This document shows, one piece after another, positions 23,091 through 33,925 of a stretch of DNA of 64,000 nt. Numbering within the stretch: the stretch's first letter is position 1; every line of letters begins with the position of its first letter. Source of the stretch: Canna indica (taxonomy: Eukaryota > Streptophyta > Magnoliopsida > Zingiberales > Cannaceae); assembly GCA_034359265.1 (NCBI GenBank), contig CP136893.1, positions 18,419,001 to 18,483,000 of the forward strand, read 5' to 3'. The translations under genes were made by a program, and so were the position numbers. The notes beneath the pieces were generated by a model. It worked only from the letters and a program-made list of their open reading frames with translations, did no database searches and had not been told where the DNA came from.

Positions 23091-23691
23091 CTTAAAAGAT
23101 GATGCGACCACGGTCTTTCTTGGGCTCATGCGGACTTTGCACATCAGGCCAGGCTGGGTCTGGGCTGCCCATGCCCATTGCAATTCCAAGAACAATCCAA
23201 TTTCATAGACCTCAGTCGCAACTTCTTGAAAAGTCCTAATCGTGAAATAAGTCGTGAGAAATGTCCGAGCATAGTAGGGAATCGTGCCTGCCGGCCATTC
23301 CTCTTCCAAGTTCGACAAATCCCAGCCCAGTAACTCCGCCAGCTTTCTGACGACTTGTAAGAAACTAAACAAATCTCATTAATCTCCAGGGATGAGTAAA
23401 GCAAGTAAATCCTTATGAAATCTACCACCTCGATGCCAAGAAGCACCGGCGAGGCCTTGACGTAGGATTTATCCTCCATCGCGAGACGCACCCTATGGAT
23501 GGTGACTCGCCGATAGCAGCTGGACTTCGGGGATGTCATGCCGATGGACGGCGTAGCCCACCAGGAACAGCAGCATAAGCAGCAGTTGAAGAAGAAAAGG
23601 TCCAGAGGCAAGCCCCATCTTTCCCCTTCGAAGTAGGATTCCCTGCCTCGAAACATTAGGCGTCGCCACCTTTAAATAAAGATAGGAGGAA
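23091..23691 (-). other. GC-richer minus-strand coding-like segment, unassigned
   Basis: After 760 bp of AT-rich DNA, base use changes to that of coding sequence. Minus-strand frames are open for 170 codons (23656-23144) and 98 codons (23372-23076), and a third frame from 23616 gives MGLASGPFLLQLLLMLLFLV, a signal-anchor-like stretch, then stops. Segments such as ELLGWDLSNLEEEWPAGTIP look protein-like, but I know no family. It may be a broken host gene or the flank in which the viral locus landed. It ends exactly where viral block A starts. Confidence 0.35.
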
Positions 23692-24195
23692 CTATCCCAG
23701 AAGAAGCATTAGAGCCAAGCGCCTACCCAATCTTAATCAACGGTGTTAACTCACAGCAAATGGCGAGTATGAAGTTAAAGAACAGGTTTATGTCTATTGA
23801 AGACAACAGATTCAAGATACCCTTTACGTATGCGTTCCCTATGAACAAAAAGGATGGCATCCAAATGCTAGTCGGATGCAATTTTATCAGGGCTATGCAA
23901 GGGGGTGTACGAATTGAAGAGCAGACAATAACTTTCTACAAGAAGGTTACTTCGATCACCACCAGAAATGATACCGAGATCTCAGCAGTAGCAGCAATTG
24001 ATGAGTTCGGTATGACTGAGAATGAATATCTGGAGGTTTTAAGTGTGACGACATATGATAATTTCAGAGAGTCTGAAAGGTTTAAAGCAAGGTTCAAACC
24101 ACTTTTAAGAAGGCTTAAGGATCAGGGATTTATTGGAGATGATCCTATTAAGCATTGGGCCAAAAATCAGGTCACCTGCAAACTAGACATTATAA
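23692..24195 (+). pseudogene. Viral block A: protease to pre-RT segment of ORF3
   Basis: Open from MASMKLKNRF at 23760 to HWAKNQVTCKLDI near 24193. The block starts inside the protease, downstream of the DTGA active site, and lacks it. Where block B has TAG (28110-28112), this copy has CAG. The junction with block B is at 'cattataa|ccaatattcg' with two shared bases. Confidence 0.9.
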
Positions 24196-24532
24196 CCAAT
24201 ATTCGTTCATCCGAGTAATGTTGGTATACTCGATGATTCCTCTCAGACCATCCTGCTTGGTATAGTGTTTCTGCAGGGACCTGCTGTGCTCTTTGATACT
24301 GGGAAATAGAGAGCTCAGCTTTTGGGTTTAGCTGAGATTCAAGACTTCGTCTGAAGCCTGTTCTTCGGTTAGACGTAGCCATACGTCGTTGTACCTCGTG
24401 GCGTAAACGGTTACTTAGACGGTAGCTCCATATTTGGTCGTCTATTGTGGGCTGGCGGTTATCTCCGCCAGAAATTGAAGGTCTTGGAGCTAGGACTTCT
24501 GTTCTTGTTGCTGTTCTTGCTGAAGAAGTCAT
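24196..24532 (-). pseudogene. Viral block B: N terminus of ORF3 polyprotein
   Basis: The ATG at 24532-24530 overlaps the stop of the upstream ORF as ATGA. The first ~110 residues are rich in Arg, Ser and Gln and include the badnavirus-like block LESQLNPKAELSISQ and the segment VPAETLYQAGW..RVYQHYSDERILV, which precedes the movement protein. The viral sequence stops at the junction with block A, so the polyprotein is cut off here. Block F carries a second copy of the same stretch. Confidence 0.88.
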
Positions 24533-24936
24533 TTTCTGTTGGCTTTCTCCTTTTCTTGTTCAAAAATGACCTTGGGGTCTTTGAAAACAAAGAGTTTGCC
24601 TTGCTGTTTTGGGATTTTTACCTCTGATTTTTCTCCTATCTTTAGCTTCTGCAAATCTTTAGTCAAGTTGTCTATTGAATCTGCTAGATTTTGGGGACTA
24701 GCTTTGTCCTTTGCTTGTTTTAGAATTTTTACTTCAGCAGATAACTCTTCTAACTTCTCTTTTATAGTAACTGTGAGTTGGATAAGCGTATTTAACTGTT
24801 TAAACAAAGCTTCAGAGTGTTTAATGGTGACAGACGTAGGTTTAATGAATCCCTCTACTAGTGCGCTGAGAGTTTCAGTAGCCTTAAGAGCTTCTTTGTA
24901 TACAGAACTTGCTGCTGTAAGGTTCCAGTCACTCAT
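24529..24936 (-). CDS. Viral P2-like protein (small ORF before ORF3), intact frame
   Basis: 135 codons from ATG 24936 to TGA 24529. The start VYKEALKATE, the GFIKPTSVTIKHSEALFKQ part, then NTLIQLTVTIKEKLEELS and a Lys-rich tail match the layout of badnavirus ORF2 (nucleic-acid-binding, coiled-coil, virion-associated; family knowledge). It is the first ORF of useful length after the primer site: the frame that would hold a badnavirus ORF1 is open for only about 14 codons. The ATGA overlap with ORF3 implies leaky scanning or reinitiation. A partial copy is in block F. Confidence 0.85.
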   Translation of the reverse strand: MSDWNLTAASSVYKEALKATETLSALVEGFIKPTSVTIKHSEALFKQLNTLIQLTVTIKEKLEELSAEVKILKQAKDKASPQNLADSIDNLTKDLQKLKIGEKSEVKIPKQQGKLFVFKDPKVIFEQEKEKANRK

Positions 24937-24979
24937 AAATGTGTCTTAAAGTTAATATAGATACTTATTGGCTATTATT

Positions 24980-24982
24980 ACC
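24980..24982 (-). promoter_or_regulatory. Candidate splice donor in the viral leader
   Basis: On the minus strand CTTAAG|GTAATA, 45 nt upstream of the P2-like ATG. A good plant donor match and the best partner I see for the acceptor before the 3'-proximal ORF. A weaker alternative, GCAAG|GTACAC, lies at about 25121. Inference only. Confidence 0.4.
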
Positions 24983-25128
24983 TTAAGATTACGAACGTAT
25001 GGGAAATCTTCTCCTTATGTGGGTACTGTTATCCCCTTTATTGCCTATCTTAAGCTAATTAACAGCTTCAAAGTAAGCTATATCAAACTAAGAACACAAG
25101 AAGGAATTCAGGAACGTGTACCTTGCAG

Positions 25129-25140
25129 GCTCTGATACCA
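25129..25140 (-). other. Viral primer-binding site, initiator tRNA-Met
   Basis: Minus strand TGGTATCAGAGC, a 12/12 match to the sequence complementary to plant initiator tRNA-Met, in a non-coding region; conventionally position 1 of badnaviral and tungroviral genomes. Confidence 0.9.
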
Positions 25141-25349
25141 AGGTGAAAATGAGGTGGAAGCGGCTTCTCACAAAGTTCGCTGGTAGTTGAATACGCGGGA
25201 ACAATATGAGGGAAATGAAACGAACACAATTGGAAGTGAATGATGAAAGCTTTTGCTTAATTGCTTAAAAACTCAAAGATTACACAATAGTAGTAGAGAA
25301 GTAGAACTTCTGGGTTCTCCAGTGTGTTCTGCAACTCCTGGACTCTTGA

Positions 25350-25357
25350 CTTATATA
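25350..25357 (-). promoter_or_regulatory. Viral promoter TATA box
   Basis: TATATAAG on the minus strand in the context GTCTATATAAGTC, about 210 nt upstream of the primer site, inside the ~430-bp intergenic region (25141-25574). Its place matches the single pregenomic-RNA promoter of this virus family. No assay; by position and motif only. Confidence 0.7.
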
Positions 25358-25574
25358 GACTTTGAAGGAAACTTCGTGAACAAGCATAATAATTGAGTGC
25401 GGGTGCTCACTGGGCCCCATCGACCACTGAATTATTTGCTTTACAAAAGAGATTCCTTCGTACAATAATACACACCTTATCTTATCTTTACAGCTAAGGT
25501 GACAAAGACAGAAGTATTCGGCCTTATCTTGGTTCTGACTTGGTGCTTCAATTATTGTCCTTGAGCGAGCCACT

Positions 25575-25997
25575 TTAAACAAAGTATGTGATGCTCTGTC
25601 TGGTGCTACTGATCATCTTGTGACATTGCTCAAGATTCTTGATGTGATGTGTGACTATGTTCAGTGCGTCAGACTCCCATTTGTGTTTTGAGTCAGCCTG
25701 GTCTATTCTTGCCTTCTGTAGGAATGCCATTGCTATTAGCTTTTCTAGCTCGGAGAGTGTTCTAAGCGTTTGTTCTTGGTGGATCTGTTGTATTTTCCGG
25801 GTCCACTTGTTTTCCTTCTCCATTGGTCTGGGGGATTTAAAGAGTACCTTCCCCGTGAGCCTTTCCAGTTCATGCATCCCTGTTGAAGTTGCGCCTCCTA
25901 ATACAGCCCAGTGCTGTGCATCAGAAATATCCTTCTTTGTAGATCAGTATGTACCATGGCTTGTGATCGCCAACTTCTGCAGTTCGTCGAAAATCAT
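25575..25997 (-). pseudogene. Viral 3'-proximal small ORF (ORF4 position), one internal stop
   Basis: The ATG at 25997-25995 lies 82 nt after the ORF3 stop. The frame runs 140 codons to 25575 with one TGA at 25946-25944. The product is hydrophilic and Lys/Gln/Glu-rich with a helical middle (IHQEQTLRTLSELEKLIAMA and so on) and repeated His/Lys near the end. I do not recognise the protein. Directly before the ATG is TTTCTTTGTTTATTTCAG|A, an excellent plant splice acceptor (cut after 25999). In rice tungro bacilliform virus (Tungrovirus) a downstream ORF4 is made from a spliced RNA; the same arrangement is inferred here. Typical badnaviruses lack an ORF at this place. Block E holds a second, partial copy. 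Confidence 0.7.
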
Positions 25998-26079
25998 TCT
26001 GAAATAAACAAAGAAAATAAATATTTATTAATGTGGATTTTAGTAAGGGGTCATCCACTTCCCCTGTCTTTCCTTTTGT

Positions 26080-27141
26080 TCAATCTTCGGCGGGATACTT
26101 CCCTTTCCTTAAGGTTTCATAATCCCGCTCTGGTTGTTGCACATCGAGCCTTTTGAAGAATTGCTCGTCGAGTTCTTTGAAGAGCTCCTCTCCTTCTTCG
26201 AACATTTTGATCATGGATTGGTTGAACAGTTCATTTTCTTCCTGTAATTTAGTACGAGTTTCTTCTTGCTGACTTGCGCGAGCGTTAGAGCATTCTGGCT
26301 GCTCTTTTGAACTTTCTGGAACTTCTTCTCTTTTGCCTTTTAGTTCTGGGCAGTAATAATTTCCTTCCAAGTTGTAAAATTTTTCATATCGGGCTACTTT
26401 CAGAAGAATGCCCTCAACCTCTTCATACTCATCCCAATATGGGATGTCTTCCCATCTCGGTGGATGCGGGTTTGGTTCATATTCATATCTGTGTATAAGC
26501 CCTTCTTCCATGACTATCTCAATGGCAGAATTATTTGCTTCAATTATCTCCTGCATTTCATCATCCCAGGAGAAAAGGGCTTTCGCAGATTCTTCTTGTA
26601 CTGGTATTGTTAACAACTTACTCATTGAGTGAATGGTTGCACCTAACGTTTGAATGATCTCAATAGGTGTTTGTCTGGTTTCGTCAATAGCACCTTCCAA
26701 AGTTATGAGATTTTCTATCATAAAATTAGGGATTTCCTCTGTTACCACGAGCTTAGTTGTTAGCCGAGATAGTGCGTCGGCTAGAACATTTAATTTCCCA
26801 TCAATATGTTCAAAGTGAACTTGTATTCCTGTACCCGTAATAAAGTCAACAAAGTTGATCCATCGAACTCTCGAGGGTTTGTTTTGACTGGATTTATTGT
26901 GGAAACTGATGATGGCTTGGCAATCTGTCCGTAATGTGATTTCCTGTTTATCAAGATAGTGGATTTTGAGCGCCTTGAGAGTTTCCATGCATGCATGGAT
27001 CTCTGCATCAATTGTAGATTTCACTACTGGGAATTTACCAGTCGCATATGCACATACCTTTTCAGTTTGCCTTTTATCATTCTTCTTGTTTTTCCATTTA
27101 CAAATACCACCCCATCCTTCCATACAACCGTCTGTTTCCAA
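26080..27141 (-). pseudogene. Viral RNase H and C-terminal tail of ORF3
   Basis: Carries the RNase H acidic residues in order: ETDGCMEGWGG, DAEIHACMETLK, RTDCQAI and NVLADALSRL. A long acidic tail rich in Glu follows, including EEGEELFKELDEQFFKRL, ending at a stop at 26080. It is one frame off the reverse transcriptase: in the link between the two, a run of C at about 27159-27165 (seven bases) shifts the frame. RNase H removes the RNA strand during reverse transcription. Confidence 0.88.
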
Positions 27142-28107
27142 TATAATGTATGCACCAGGGGGGGTAACTCCAGGTCTGGTAGATTCTGCACTAGTTCCTT
27201 CACTTTAGCTATTAACTCTCTATCAGAGGTCTTGATTCTTTTGTCACCGTGGGGCCCTGTTTTGGAGTATAAGGGTCCCAAGAGAGTTCCCATATTAGGG
27301 ATATAGCTTCTTGCATAATTAAGAATGCCTAACCAGGATCTCAACCCGGTTTTACTCTTCAATTCTTCTTCGTCAAATGTCACGATTCTTTTGATAATGT
27401 GCGGTTGCAGTCTAATTTTGTTCTTGCCAATTACTGCACCTAAAAACTCTATTTCTTCTGTGGCAATTTTCATCTTCGTGGGGGAAAGCACTAATCCCCA
27501 TTTCTCAGTTATCTCAAGCATCTTCTTCAAGTGTTCCGCATGTTCTTCTTCATTCTCAGAGAAAACCAAAATATCATCAATGTATATGGCTATAAAATGC
27601 TCGGTACCTTCAAAACATTTGTCCATCTTACGCTGGAACACTGATGGAGCATTCTTTAATCCAAACGGCATGATGAGCCATTCGTACAATCCTCCTGGCA
27701 CAATAAAGGCTGTCCAAGGTATAGACTCTGGATCCATGGCTACTTGATGGAATCCGCTCTTTAAGTCAAATTTAGAAAATATTTTACTGTTTCCAATTCT
27801 TTTGAGGATAGTATTAATACCTGGCAGACTGTATTGGTCTTTGTAGGTGTTGTCATTGAGTGTGCGGTAGTTAAATACCATTCGCTCTTTTCCTTTTACC
27901 TCTTGTTTGGTAATGGGATCAATTGTTGTACCAGAATTCACTATGATGGCCATGGTTCGGTGCCTGCTAGTACTTGGTCTGATGGCTCCCAGTTTTAACA
28001 GTGTTTTAATGTGCCGATCAAACTGTTCTTTCATAGCCGGAGTCACGTGTTTTAGCGGCTTATCCTGAATTGTTAAATCAGGATTTATAATGTCTAGTTT
28101 GCAGGTG
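27024..28107 (-). pseudogene. Viral reverse transcriptase region of ORF3 (block B)
   Basis: Open from just after a TAG at 28112-28110 to 27024. Motifs in order: RMVFNYRTLND, FSKFDLKSGFHQV, WTAFIVPGGLYEWLIMPFGL, NAPSVFQRKMD and the catalytic IYIDDILVFS (about 27584-27558), then EFLGAVIGKNKI. These are pararetroviral RT hallmarks. The last ~40 codons of the frame are out-of-frame read-through after the C-run shift. The TAG replaces a CAG present in blocks A and C, a C-to-T change. Confidence 0.92.
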
Positions 28108-28109
28108 AC

Positions 28110-30350
28110 CTAATTTTTGGCCCAATGCTTAATAGGATCATCTCCAATAAATCCCTGATCCTTAAGCCTTCTTAAAAGTGGTTTGAACCTTGCTTTAAAC
28201 CTTTCAGACTCTCTGAAATTATCATATGTCGTCACACTTAAAACCTCCAGATATTCATTCTCAGTCATACCGAACTCATCAATTGCTGCTACTGCTGAGA
28301 TCTCGGTATCATTTCTGGTGGTGATCGAAGTAACCTTCTTGTAGAAAGTTATTGTCTGCTCTTCAATTCGTACACCCCCTTGCATAGCCCTGATAAAATT
28401 GCATCCGACTAGCATTTGGATGCCATCCTTTTTGTTCATAGGGAACGCATACGTAAAGGGTATCTTGAATCTGTTGTCTTCAATAGACATAAACCTGTTC
28501 TTTAACTTCATACTCGCCATTTGCTGTGAGTTAACACCGTTGATTAAGATTGGGTAGGCGCTTGGCTCTAATGCTTCTTCTGGGATAGAATCCTGGTCTA
28601 TGCAACAGACCGTGGCGCCCGTATCAAGTATGGCTTGTACTCTGAAGTGCTTAACATTTGGTATTTCCATAATAAGCACCATGTTATATAGTCTGTTCAG
28701 GACCCTTTTTCCTTTTGGTTGATCAATTTTGTCAGCGAACGTAGCAAACTCCTCAGGGAATCTTTCTTCTGATGATAACTTATTTATAGTTTCCATTTCC
28801 TTAAATACCGCTCCTTTTTGCTTTCGTGTTTCTTCACCAGGACTTTCATCAATTACTTGATATTTTCCTTTTCTTTTTCTCTCTTCTTCTTCCAGACTTA
28901 GTTTGTGGAATTCTTCCTCTAAGTCTTCTATGTCCTGATGACTCTTTAGGACTTCAATCTCCGTCTTAAGCTTGATGTTTTCATGTTTGACATAATCATT
29001 CTCTGCTAGCAGATACTTTGTATATTCCAGCAGTTCTCTGATCAAGCTATCCTTATCATTATAAGGCAAGAAATTTGACTTTATGATGTTCAACTTTCTG
29101 CCCAAGTTGAACCTGGAGCACATGGGGCATACAGTCAATAAACAGTTTCTGCAATGTGCCCTCATTCTGGGATTAGTCAGTTCCTTACAACAAGTACACC
29201 TCTCGCAGCCTTTTGTGACATCAGGATTATTGTCCTCCCAGCGATGTACACAATTGTTCATGATTTCTGGCAAGGTGATATTGGATCTCCAATTGTATTC
29301 TTGGTTGGTTGTGGCGTTGGTGGTAACTGCTTCCTTTGTGACTACTAGTACCAGTTCTTCATATGGGTCTTCCGAATTTTCTTCTATCAATAGTATGAAT
29401 GCGGATTCGTAGGGCAGCTCATTCATATCCATTGACAAGGTGTGCGCTGTTCCATATTCTCCTTCGGAGAACGAACAGATTGCATCACTATCAGGTTCAT
29501 TTAGCTCTACTGATAGGACGTCCCAATCTTCTGGCAGCTCTAAATTTTCAATGATAGCTGCTCGAGCTATGTTTCCTTGTTTTCTGGTGCACTCTCTTGC
29601 ATAGTGCCCTTCCTCTCCACAGATAAAACACTTACACTTCTTGATTCTATCTGAGTACTTCTTCTTAAATATCCTAACATGTGTATCATGGGGCTTACCC
29701 TTATAGTTCCTGGCTTTCCTTAGCCCAAATTTCTTTTCCCTTTTATAGTATCCAGGGATAGGTATCTTGATGCAAATTGTCAAATCTTTGAGACTTCTTT
29801 GGAAAGCAGCGCGTTTGCATTGCTCCTCAAGGTACTGATAAGTAAAATGTATACGAGGAATAACACCTACGGTATTTCCGGGGTGTTTTTGCATAAAAGC
29901 TGCTTCAAGTTCTTTGCCGATTATCGGAGGCATCTTTCTGAATATCTTCTCAGATAACTCTGGTGAAACATACATGCGTCCGAATTTGGCTGCTAATATT
30001 TTGTAATCATTCAAGTAATTAAACAAATCTTTAACATTAGCACATGATAACCTTTCGAGATCTTCGTAGGCTCTGTTTTGTTCCTCCGTAGAGCCTGTAG
30101 TCGGATCTTCGAGTATGAGCATCCTCCTAATTTGTGAGAGAACGTTCTGGGGATCGTCTGCAATATTAGTCAATTCATCATATTCAGTGGGGTATGCCAT
30201 CCTCCACTGTATCCAGATCTTCTTCTCCGTTTCCCCTAACAAGTTCTCTATGAAGCACATTTTTGCTTTGTTGTCAGTCCAATTCCTTTCGTTTACCAGA
30301 TTTAGAGTAATTGATTCCCAACGGGATATAACGTCACTGTACTGGCCAAG
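28110..30350 (-). pseudogene. Viral coat protein, zinc knuckle, Cys-rich motif and protease of ORF3
   Basis: Same frame throughout, between a TAA (30353-30351) and the TAG at 28110. Order: coat-protein core (WIQWRMAYPTEYDE, LSCANVKDLFNYLND, KFGRMYVSPELSEKIF); basic stretch; CCHC knuckle CFICGEEGHYAREC (about 29630-29589); an acidic linker; the second Cys-rich motif (HRW, then CERCTCCKELTNPRMRAHCR, NCLLTVCPMC), which marks badnaviruses and tungroviruses; a coiled coil (KHENIKLKTEIEVLKSHQ); and the aspartic protease AILDTGATVCCID (about 28630). The knuckle binds viral RNA; the protease cuts the polyprotein. Confidence 0.9.
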
Positions 30351-31387
30351 TTATTCTGGGAGTACTAAAATAGCTCCCGTGTTGGACTGTGCTGATGGCA
30401 GAATAAACCTTTCATCATGGTGTTTAGAATAGCCTCCTCTCAGGCCATTTACTCTTGTGCCAATTATGCCTGTGTTTCCGAACCCTTGCTGATTATTGTA
30501 ACTTGGTGCTCCCGGTGGGTAATTGGCTGGACCCATGATTGGTTCTTTCGGAAGTTGTGTATACGATGATTCTGTAGTTGTTGCTGAAGTGAAAGCAGAT
30601 TCAATTCTCTTGTCTTCCACCTTTTCTTTCAGTTTTTTGAAAACAGGGTACTCCATCTTAGCAACATAAGCCATTTCTCCTTCTGCTAATTGAAACCTTT
30701 GGAATCTGGTTTCAAAGTCGTCTTCGTCATCATCATCGTCGTCATCTTCTTCATAGCTTTCGTCAAATTTGATTGTTGCTTCCTCCTCTTCCCCCTCTGG
30801 AGAAATTAGGTTCCACCTAATTTTTGTAGAACTAGTAGCATCGGAACAATCATCAGACGTGTCCCATTTGGGGATATTACTGTTTAAGCAGTCATCTTCA
30901 TTAACTTCTTTATTGTTAACAGTCATCAGTTGGTGTAGGACTGCTAGGTCTTCATCCTCTGCTTCATACTCACTAGACCAGTCTGGTTCATAGTCTTGTT
31001 CACTGTCATAATCACAGAACATCATGGCGGCGAACTCCTCATTAATATCAGCGTCTTGAGTTACTGCCTCGGGGGTGATAGCATAATCGGCGAATTGAAC
31101 CGCCAAAGTACCATCCGTCTTGGTTCTAATGCTTGATGTTTGTGGATTTTTGGTGACAGTAATGGAAGCGGGTCTTATAATCCATTGTTGTCCTTGTAAA
31201 CTTTCAATAGTTCTGATTTGACCAGGAATCGCACGGATTCCTCTGCTTGCTAGATGATCCGCTACATGTTGAACATTATAGCGGAAATTAGTGTGACTAG
31301 TATTTGATAGCCTTCCAATCAGGGATCTGGATAGCAAAAGGTTGCTTTCCCCACCTTGCCATCCATTGTATCCTGCCGACCATGCCA
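30351..31387 (-). pseudogene. Viral movement-protein C-terminal half and coat N-terminal linker (block B)
   Basis: Starts at the junction with block C inside the movement protein (YNGWQGGESNLLLSRSLIGR, then VADHLASRGIRAIPG), continues through a long acidic linker with an Asp run (YEEDDDDDDDEDDFE), then a Pro/Gly/Asn-rich stretch ahead of the coat protein. It ends at TAA 30353-30351, in frame with the coat region, so one stop separates two otherwise continuous parts. The preceding ~94 nt to 31481 in this frame belong to block C read backwards. Confidence 0.88.
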
Positions 31388-31388
31388 T

Positions 31389-32690
31389 TATGTCTATTGA
31401 AGACAACAGATTCAAGATACCCTTTACGTATGCGTTCCCTATGAACAAAAAGGATGGCATCCAAATGCTAGTCGGATGCAATTTTATCAGGGCTTTGCAA
31501 GGGGGTGTACGAATTGAAGAGAAGACAATAACTTTCTACAAGAAGGTTACTTCGATCACCACCAGAAATGATACCGAGATCTCAGCAGTAGCAGCAATTG
31601 ATGAGTTCGGTATGACTGAGAATGAATATCTGGAGGTTTTAAGTGTGACGACATATGATAATTTCAGAGAGTCTGAAAGGTTTAAAGCAAGGTTCAAACC
31701 ACTTTTAAGAAGGCTTAAGGATCAGGGATTTATTGGAGATGATCCCATTAAGCATTGGGCCAAAAATCAGGTCACTTGCAAACTAGACATTATAAATCCT
31801 GATTTAACAATTCAGGATAAGCCGCTAAAACACGTGACTCCGGCTATGAAAGAACAGTTTGATCGGCACATTAAAACACTGTTAAAACTGGGAGCCATCA
31901 GACCAAGTACTAGCAGGCACCGAACCATGGCCATCATAGTGAATTCTGGTACAACAATTGATCCCATTACCAAGCAAGAGGTAAAAGGAAAAGAGCGAAT
32001 GGTATTTAACTACCGCACACTCAATGACAACACCTACAAAGACCAATACAGTCTGCCAGGTATTAATACTATCCTCAAAAGAATTGGAAACAGTAAAATA
32101 TTTTCCAAATTTGACTTAAAGAGCGGATTCCATCAAGTAGCCATGGATCCAGAGTCTATACCTTGGACAGCCTTTATTGTGCCAGGAGGATTGTACGAAT
32201 GGCTCGTCATGCCGTTTGGATTAAAGAATGCTCCATCAGTGTTCCAGCGTAAGATGGACAAATGTTTTGAAGGTACCGAGCATTTTATAGCCATATACAT
32301 TGATGATATTTTGGTTTTCTCTGAGAATGAAGAAGAACATGCGGAACACTTGAAGAAGATGCTTGAGATAACTGAGAAATGGGGATTAGTGCTTTCCCCC
32401 ACGAAGATGAAAATTGCCACAGAAGAAATAGAGTTTTTAGGTGCAGTAATTGGCAAGAACAAAATCAGACTGCAACCGCACATTATCAAAAGAATCGTGA
32501 CATTTGACGAAGAAGAATTGAAGAGTAAAACCGGGTTGAGATCCTGGTTAGGCATTCTTAATTATGCAAGAAGCTATATCCCTAATATGGGAACTCTCTT
32601 GGGACCCTTATACTCCAAAACAGGGCCCCACGGTGACAAAAGAATCAAGACCTCTGATAGAGAGTTAATAGCTAAAGTGAAGTAACTAGT
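31389..32690 (+). pseudogene. Viral block C: protease-RT segment of ORF3
   Basis: 433 open codons from MSIEDNRFKIPF to RELIAKVK. It has CAG where block B has a stop, and contains the complete RT core with IYIDDILVFS. It differs from B at few positions (for example RALQ/RAMQ, EWLVM/EWLIM, EEKT/EEQT). It ends at 'gtgaagtaactagt', where the matching B sequence has GAA for TAA, right at the junction with block D. It is inverted relative to B, so both together form a long inverted repeat. Confidence 0.9.
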
Positions 32691-33686
32691 ACTGAAGGCT
32701 CACAAGTTGAATTGCCCTTTATTACTGATCAGAGTTACAATCTACTAGTCCAAGAAGGCCTCTAACACCTTCACATGGGAATGGTCATGGTTAGACTCCA
32801 CACACTCCATCGACGAAGTGCCGGTGTCAATGCTTTGGTACTACTCCGGGATACAAGATGGTCTGATGACCGAGCGGTTATTAGTTCTATGGAAGTAGAT
32901 CTCACATCAGGGACACAACTAGCATATACTGCCCCTGACATCACCATAAGTATTCATGACTTCCGAGAGCACATTCAACTGGTCATACAAACACATGGGT
33001 ACAATGGATGGCAAGGTGGGGAAAGCAACCTTTTGCTATCCAGATCCCTGATTGGAAGGCTATCAAATACTAGCCACACTAATTTCCGCTATAATGTTCA
33101 ACATGTAGCGGATCATCTAGCAAGCAGAGGAATCTGTGTGATTCCTGGTCAAATCAGAACTACTGAAAGTTTACAAGGACAACAATGGATTATAAGACCC
33201 GCTTCCATTACTGTCACCAAAAATCCACAAACATCAAGCATTAGAACCAGGACGGATGGTACTTTGGCGGTTCAATTCGCCGATTATGCTATCACCCCCG
33301 AGGCAGTAACTCAAGACGCTGATATTAGTGAGGAGTTCGCCGCCATGATGTTCTGTGATTATGACAGTGAACAAGACTATGAACCAGACTGGTCTAGTGA
33401 GTATGAAGCGGAGGATGAAGACCTAGCAGTCCTACACCAACTGATGACTGTTAACAATAAAGAAGTTAATGAAGATGACTGCTTAAACAGTAATATCCCC
33501 AAATGGGACACGTCTGATGATTGTTCCGATGCTACTAGTTCTACAAAAATTAGGTGGAACCTAATTTCTCCAGAGGGGGAAGAGGAGGAAGCAACAATTA
33601 AATTTGACGAAAGCTATGAAGAAGATGACGACGACGATGATGACGAAGATGACTTTGAAACCAGATTCCAAAGGTTTCAATTAGCA
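32688..33686 (+). pseudogene. Viral block D: movement protein and linker of ORF3
   Basis: Contains the movement-protein start missing from block B: QVELPFITDQSYNLLVQEGL, a TAA at 32763-32765, then MVRLHTLHRRSAGVNALVL, LRDTRW, a MEVDLTSGTQLAY block, THGYNGWQGGESNLL and on to the Asp-rich linker, ending FQRFQLA at the junction with E. The movement protein enlarges plasmodesmata for cell-to-cell spread (family knowledge). The linker part is an inverted copy of 30680-31370. Confidence 0.9.
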
Positions 33687-33925
33687 GTACTGATCATCTT
33701 GTGACATTGCTCAAGATTCTTGATGTGATGTGTGACTATGTTCAGTGCGTCAGACTCCCATTTGTGTTTTGAGTCAGCCTGGTCTATTCTTGCCTTCTGT
33801 AGGAATGCCATTGCTATTAGCTTTTCTAGCTCGGAGAGTGTTCTAAGCGTTTGTTCTTGGTGGATCTGTTGTATTTTCCGGGTCCACTTGTTTTCCTTCT
33901 CCATTGGTCTGGGGGATTTAAAGAG
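33684..33925 (-). pseudogene. Viral block E: fragment of the 3'-proximal ORF
   Basis: About 75 codons on the minus strand (MEKENKWTRKIQQIHQEQ to CHKMIS) identical in translation to the block B ORF at 25575-25997. It is bounded by the block D junction on the left and by a 25-bp piece of the movement-protein start (33927-33951) on the right. Confidence 0.85.

Noticed and set aside
24937..25128. A badnavirus-type ORF1 before the P2-like ORF
   Set aside because: The frame ending at the ATGA overlap is closed by TAG after about 14 codons and shows no P1-like residues.
29083..29412. Plus-strand ORFs inside the viral polyprotein (also 27325, 25651, 24539 and others)
   Set aside because: Antisense shadows of viral coding sequence in block B.
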